A DNA stretch of 64,000 bases from Cyprinodon diabolis (taxonomy: Eukaryota > Chordata > Actinopteri > Cyprinodontiformes > Cyprinodontidae): the NCBI GenBank assembly GCA_030533445.1, contig CM060065.1, forward strand, positions 22,022,474-22,086,473, in the 5' to 3' direction. Both the position numbers and the translations under genes were made by a program. Below, piece after piece: positions 46,661-64,000 of this stretch. Each line of letters starts with the position of its first letter. Position 1 is the stretch's first letter. Below the pieces are notes generated by a model that was given only the letters and a program-made list of their open reading frames with translations, had not been told where the DNA came from and searched no databases.

Positions 46661-48543
46661 TCTCATTTAAATCTCATCTATGACTACACAATGTAAGCGA
46701 ATGCTACTTTCACTTCATGCCCATCCAGGAGAAGAGAATCATTCAACGCCAGTGACTCAAGTAAGTCAGTTCTGTTTTCTTTAAGGGAAAATTTGTAGGC
46801 AATTTTTTTGTACGACTTGACTGAAGTGAATCTGTAAAAATGGCACGTGTTGAGCAAAAAACTAAAATCATGCCAAAATATCACTAGGACTGACAACAAA
46901 AATTAAGAGTAACAGTAGATCTGATTCAATTGTGTATATTTATAGATATTGTATTAGTAAATTCAATTAATGACAACTTCATTGAAACTTGTGATGATTG
47001 GAGAAGGTCACTTGGAGATTTAAAAGTCAGTTGCATGAGGCCTCACAGAGGAAACAGCAAGCCGTCCTGGCTAGGCCACGGCTTGGACATGCTGAACTTT
47101 CCCTGGCCATTAGACATACCTCAGCTCCCTCAAACTGGTGATTAACATAGGTACCAGATGCAGGGAAAGTGTTTTGGACAAAAACTTGGTCTGATCATTT
47201 CATGTGTTTGGCTGTATTTTGAGAGCATGCTGACCGCATACTAGCAAATCAGACATTAACATATTTTGAGTATTATTTACATACTTATGGTAAACCTTAT
47301 TTCAATGAGTGTTTCAATACTAATATGACATTAATGTCTATGAGTTTTAGGGTCCCTTTATTATATTTGAGACCTACAATATGACAAATATCTCCTTTAA
47401 AGTGAGTTTCTTTATGTTTGCTGGTAATAGATTTGTCTAAACCAAACCTGGCTAACGAAAGCTAAACCCACTGCCATGAGAGTTCCTAACCCATTTTAAG
47501 TCCCACAGAAATAATAACATTACATTAAAAATCAATTATCTAGATGGTTATTGATCTGTGATCAGGGAAAATCAGTCCAAAAAATATTATTTTACAAAAA
47601 GTATTGTGTACCTCTTTTATTTTGCCATTGTACATTGGTCTGAACACATCCCATTAGCTCTAAATTAGCTGAAAGCTAATTGGATTTCTTTAGAAATTCC
47701 TAAAGATTAACTTTGGTTTCAAAAATGAAATCAATGCAGAGCTGTAATGTGATTTTATCACTTTATTGACTATGTTTTTTTTAACCATTTATATTGCCTT
47801 TCCTTCTCTGTACATAGCAGTTATACAGCTTAGTTGAGTTTCATTTGCTTAGTTAAGAGTTTTTGACTGAAATATGTTGGATGTTGAGTTGAATTATTTG
47901 GTTAATAAATTCTTATATTTTGAGAGTTAACTGATTAAATATTACATAAGATAAATGTATACAATTGCACAACATTTCCTGCCCCATGGATGGGCTTCGA
48001 ATTCAACAAGGGCCACTATGATATGTATTAAAATGTATCTAAACTGCTCGACCATAACATTACCAGTTAATAAACATATCAGATATCTTCAATATGTTGG
48101 GATTATCATCTGTGGGATGGGTGAGCTACTGTATTGTGAACAGAGCCTAAATTATAATAAAATACTGGTCAGAGAAAAAACATGGTTTAAAAGCGCAGAA
48201 CCCCAGTGTTATGCCTACTGTTCTGCACATCTCAAAGTGTGAGAATTTCTAATTTGTTAAATGATGTAAACATTAATAAAAGTGGAAGGAATATTTAAGA
48301 TACATTATTTGACATTTACTTATAAAACACATTGACAAATTACTGTTATATTTTTAACAATAACTCAATGAGCCGTTTTCAAGCAATGTAATTGTGGCAA
48401 GCATCACAGATATGGTGAAAAGTAGTTTTCTCTGGCAGAGAGTTAAAAAAAAAAAGATGGCTTTTGTTTAAACACTGAGGTAAAACGTTTTCAAGCAGTT
48501 TGATTAAAATAACTGACCCTAAGGCCAGAACGACTTTCAGACT
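46661..48543. other. Region downstream of the gas2 stop
   Basis: AT-rich; the last 0.8 kb is probably gas2 3' UTR. No other exon is supported. Confidence 0.4.
47762..47767 (-). other. Candidate gas2 poly(A) signal
   Basis: An AATAAA on the minus strand about 0.8 kb past the gas2 stop, and the first convincing one. Inferred from position only. Confidence 0.3.
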
Positions 48544-61481
<12,938 letters not shown>

Positions 61482-61969
61482 GCTTCTGCAAATATAAGTG
61501 ATGTATTTTAATGCACAAATGTGTAACAAGTAAAACTAAAACCATCAGATTTTTTAAATGCATTTTTTGTGCATTCTGTTTGCAGTTAATGAGTGATGGA
61601 TATCCTAAATCCATTAAAATGTAATAAAGGTAATGCTTGTATATCATTCAAAGCTTCCACTAAAAACTAAATCAATTTAGTATAATAGTAGTTCCATTGG
61701 TTAGATCCCAAAATGACATACACAGGAAAACATTCACCCACTGAACTGATTTTGCATGTGGTCTAAGAGGCACCAGGAATAACTGTCCAGATATTAATTT
61801 AAGTACCTAATTTTGTTGAGTATACAAATGTATAGGTAAACAAATATATTTTCCTTGTTTGATAGGGAAAACTTCAACGTCATGCTGTCAGAAGTAGAAC
61901 AGAGCCTCCAAAATATATCTGCGTTTGTACATTAACTCCCCCCTATCCAAGCAGTGCCTTTGCCTAGGA

Positions 61970-62215
61970 AGAGTGGCGGCCTAGTGCTTAGGGCATTGCT
62001 CTTGGGTCCCAGAGGTTTGGAGTTCAAGCCCCACTCCTACGGACGGCCACCCTGGGTTCCTGAGCAAGACCCTTAATCCCACACTGCACCCTGGACGCCC
62101 CACGATGGCAGCCCACTGCTTCAAAAGGGGATGGATTAAATCCAAAGAGTTCAATTTATTGCTTTGTATTTGTGACGGTGTAATGACAATAACGGTGAAT
62201 TCATTCATTCCTTCA
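61970..62215 (+). repeat. tRNA-derived SINE
   Basis: A-box-like GTGGCGGCCTAGTGCTTAGG, B-box-like AGTTCAAGCCCC, the body motif TTCCTGAGCAAGACCCTTAA and a tail GTAATGACAATAACGG before ATTC repeats. This head/body/tail order is that of fish tRNA SINEs. Confidence 0.65.
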
Positions 62216-62246
62216 TCTGTGAGGTGATTATCATTTCGACTTGTCC

Positions 62247-62290
62247 TATTGCGTACAGTAAGTCATTGCAATGACTTATTGTACGCAATA
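62247..62290. repeat. 44-bp near-perfect palindrome
   Basis: Centre AAGTCATTGCAATGACTT, outer arms ATTGCGTAC/GTACGCAAT, with only one mismatched pair over 22 positions and no loop. No transposon termini recognised around it. Confidence 0.9.
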
Positions 62291-62679
62291 TACAGTATTG
62301 AACCTTTTATAATGTGGTTTGGATTTGTTTTGTTTAAATAGGCCTACACTTGTGAGTGAAGCCATGCTCTTTGTGGTCCGAAAGAATGAGTTATTGAGTA
62401 ATTATAACCAATATTCAAACACTAATGTTCTATTACCAATTCAGTGTCATTGGTTTTAAGAAGTGATTTCCGAAATCCATTGTCTATATGAACTTATCCA
62501 TGCAGGGTCACATGAAAGCTGGTGTCTGACACTTGTTCGGTAGGAAACAGGGTTAAACTTGAATAGGTTGCCAGGCCATCAAAGGAATCAAAGACTATGG
62601 GATACTTTTCAGTCGATCAAAGGGCAAGATTAACACACCCTTGTATGCACACGTACATATCTAAAAACAGTTTATGGAC

Positions 62680-62790
62680 ACAAATGAACTTGTGGAAGGT
62701 AGTTAGAGTTCCCAGAGAGAGCCAATGCATGCAGACAGAGGTTATGCAAACTCCATGCAGAAAGATTTTATGCTGAGATTTAAAACCTTT
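62680..62790 (-). repeat. Fragment of the SINE-like repeat also found at 31335
   Basis: The minus strand reads CTGCATGGAGTTTGCATAAC, then GCATTGGCTCTCTCTGGGAA, matching the second quarter of the 31335-31605 repeat. Confidence 0.5.
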
Positions 62791-64000
62791 CACCCTTGCT
62801 GCTGAAATTGATCAAAACAAAGTTTGATACTGCAAATATGAGTTCTGATACTTCTATGGATCTGACGTAGTGAACAATGTAAGCATTATATTCAAGATGG
62901 ACTTTGTGGATACTCAGAAGTAACCAGCATCCAGCTCAACTCAGATACCAATGGGAACTCTACGCAAGGTGAAAAAAGTAAAAAAACAACAACAAAAACT
63001 TGTCAAGTACCAGTGCGAGCAACAAGAATGAGCGGAAGAGTGCTGAAGTTCATGTTTTGGCCTTAGGTGGGAGCATCATAAGAAAACTCTGTAATGCCTC
63101 TTTAAAGAATGCAAGCAGAATAGTTTTGTTGTGAACAAAGCTATAGATATTAGGAGCTTTTTAAGGGCTACAATGGTCCTCTTAGCAGCTTTTCTTATCT
63201 ATGCCCTCCTTGTACTCAGTTTCAAACGACGGTCAGTTCTTGGTAGGTTTGTTGCTCTCTTAAAGAGACATTTATGGTTTTACTGAACAGTGAAGTGTGG
63301 GAAAATGTCAAGTAGTCTAAAGGGCTATGAATACTTTTGCAAATTACTGTAGGAGAGTAATCAATACTCAATATTTTGATGCGAAAAAAGGGATGATTCT
63401 GCATTTAAAAAACAATAAAGCAAAGAATTGAAAATCATAAAGAATATTTTTGCAAAATAGTAAGGTATTGGGTGTAAGTTTCTAATGGCCAAGATAAATT
63501 TGGCATATCCAAATTGAAATCAGTGCATCATTGAGCCAAGTGAATATTTGCTCCCAATCCCCCCCTAACAGATAAAATAGTGGTTTGCAAGGGTTATCAT
63601 AATCAAGATTGAAACAGAGGGATCTTTAGTGTGCAACCACTGTGGTAGACACACTGAGCTAACAAAAACAATGTGCTGAAGCCTACCACACTTTGGCTGC
63701 AACATAGTCTTTGATGCACACACTTTGTATTTCTAACCAAACAATACTACAGACATCCATTAATCAAAGAGATTAAACTGACTGACTGTAGACAGGTTGT
63801 GTTTAATAAGATGTACAGCCATTACCCAGAGCCAGTCTCCTGGTACTGCTACATGGCTCATTTATTCTGTTCCCAGAGCAAACTCCCTCATAAAGCTTGG
63901 CCCCTTGCAGAGACATGCTCTTACTATCAACAATACTCTGACTAACCAACTAGAATTAAGGTGACAAAAAAAACAGCAAGTCACAGGTGTTATTTGGAGT
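62791..64000. other. Upstream flank of gas2, nothing recognised
   Basis: No exon, promoter or terminal repeat that I can support. The gas2 transcription start may lie here or beyond the window. Confidence 0.35.

Overview
This is nuclear DNA from a ray-finned fish, probably a percomorph teleost. It has intron-rich vertebrate genes with GT-AG introns, AT-rich intergenic sequence, many Tc1/mariner, hAT, Penelope-like and SINE remnants, and long (AT)n and (CA)n microsatellites. I see no prokaryotic features, rRNA, canonical tRNA gene or CRISPR array.

Three protein-coding genes can be assembled exon by exon, and in each one every splice phase closes. (1) slc39a13 (zinc transporter ZIP13), + strand, 4470-18741, nine coding exons, 380 aa. 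(2) tmem178b, + strand, 28452-40622, four exons, 292 aa. (3) gas2 (growth-arrest-specific 2, one of the teleost gas2 paralogues), - strand, 61481-48544, seven coding exons, 478 aa. tmem178b and gas2 are convergent. The three proteins have no known joint function: ZIP13 exports zinc from Golgi/vesicles to the cytosol, TMEM178B is a four-pass membrane protein of the claudin/TMEM178 type, and Gas2 cross-links actin and microtubules. The arrangement is a synteny block, not a pathway.

Layout. 1-4430: an 8-bp-TSD hAT MITE, LINE and Harbinger-like scraps, and a possible 3' end of an upstream gene. 4432-19535: slc39a13. Its first intron holds a complete Tc1-like transposon with an uninterrupted 343-aa DD34E transposase, a cluster of tRNA-headed SINE-like copies, a CpG-rich inverted repeat and a pogo/Tigger fossil. 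19535-28090: repeats, including a Tc1 element split by a hAT element with a perfect 8-bp target duplication. 28090-41000: tmem178b, with Penelope-like, SINE, hAT and Tc1 relics in its introns. 41000-48540: intergenic sequence with a decayed ORF fossil, a SINE and hairpins. 48544-61485: gas2, whose introns carry two more Tc1-like families, a LINE relic, a fold-back element and a 104-bp (AT)n tract. 61486-64000: a SINE, a 44-bp near-perfect palindrome and otherwise featureless sequence, probably gas2 5' intron or upstream region.

I found no clearly new multi-gene system. The most useful leads are the intact Tc1 copy, the tRNA-headed SINE-like family around 8.0-9.4 kb, the hammerhead-like remnants in Penelope termini, and the enlarged single-exon linker of this Gas2 protein.
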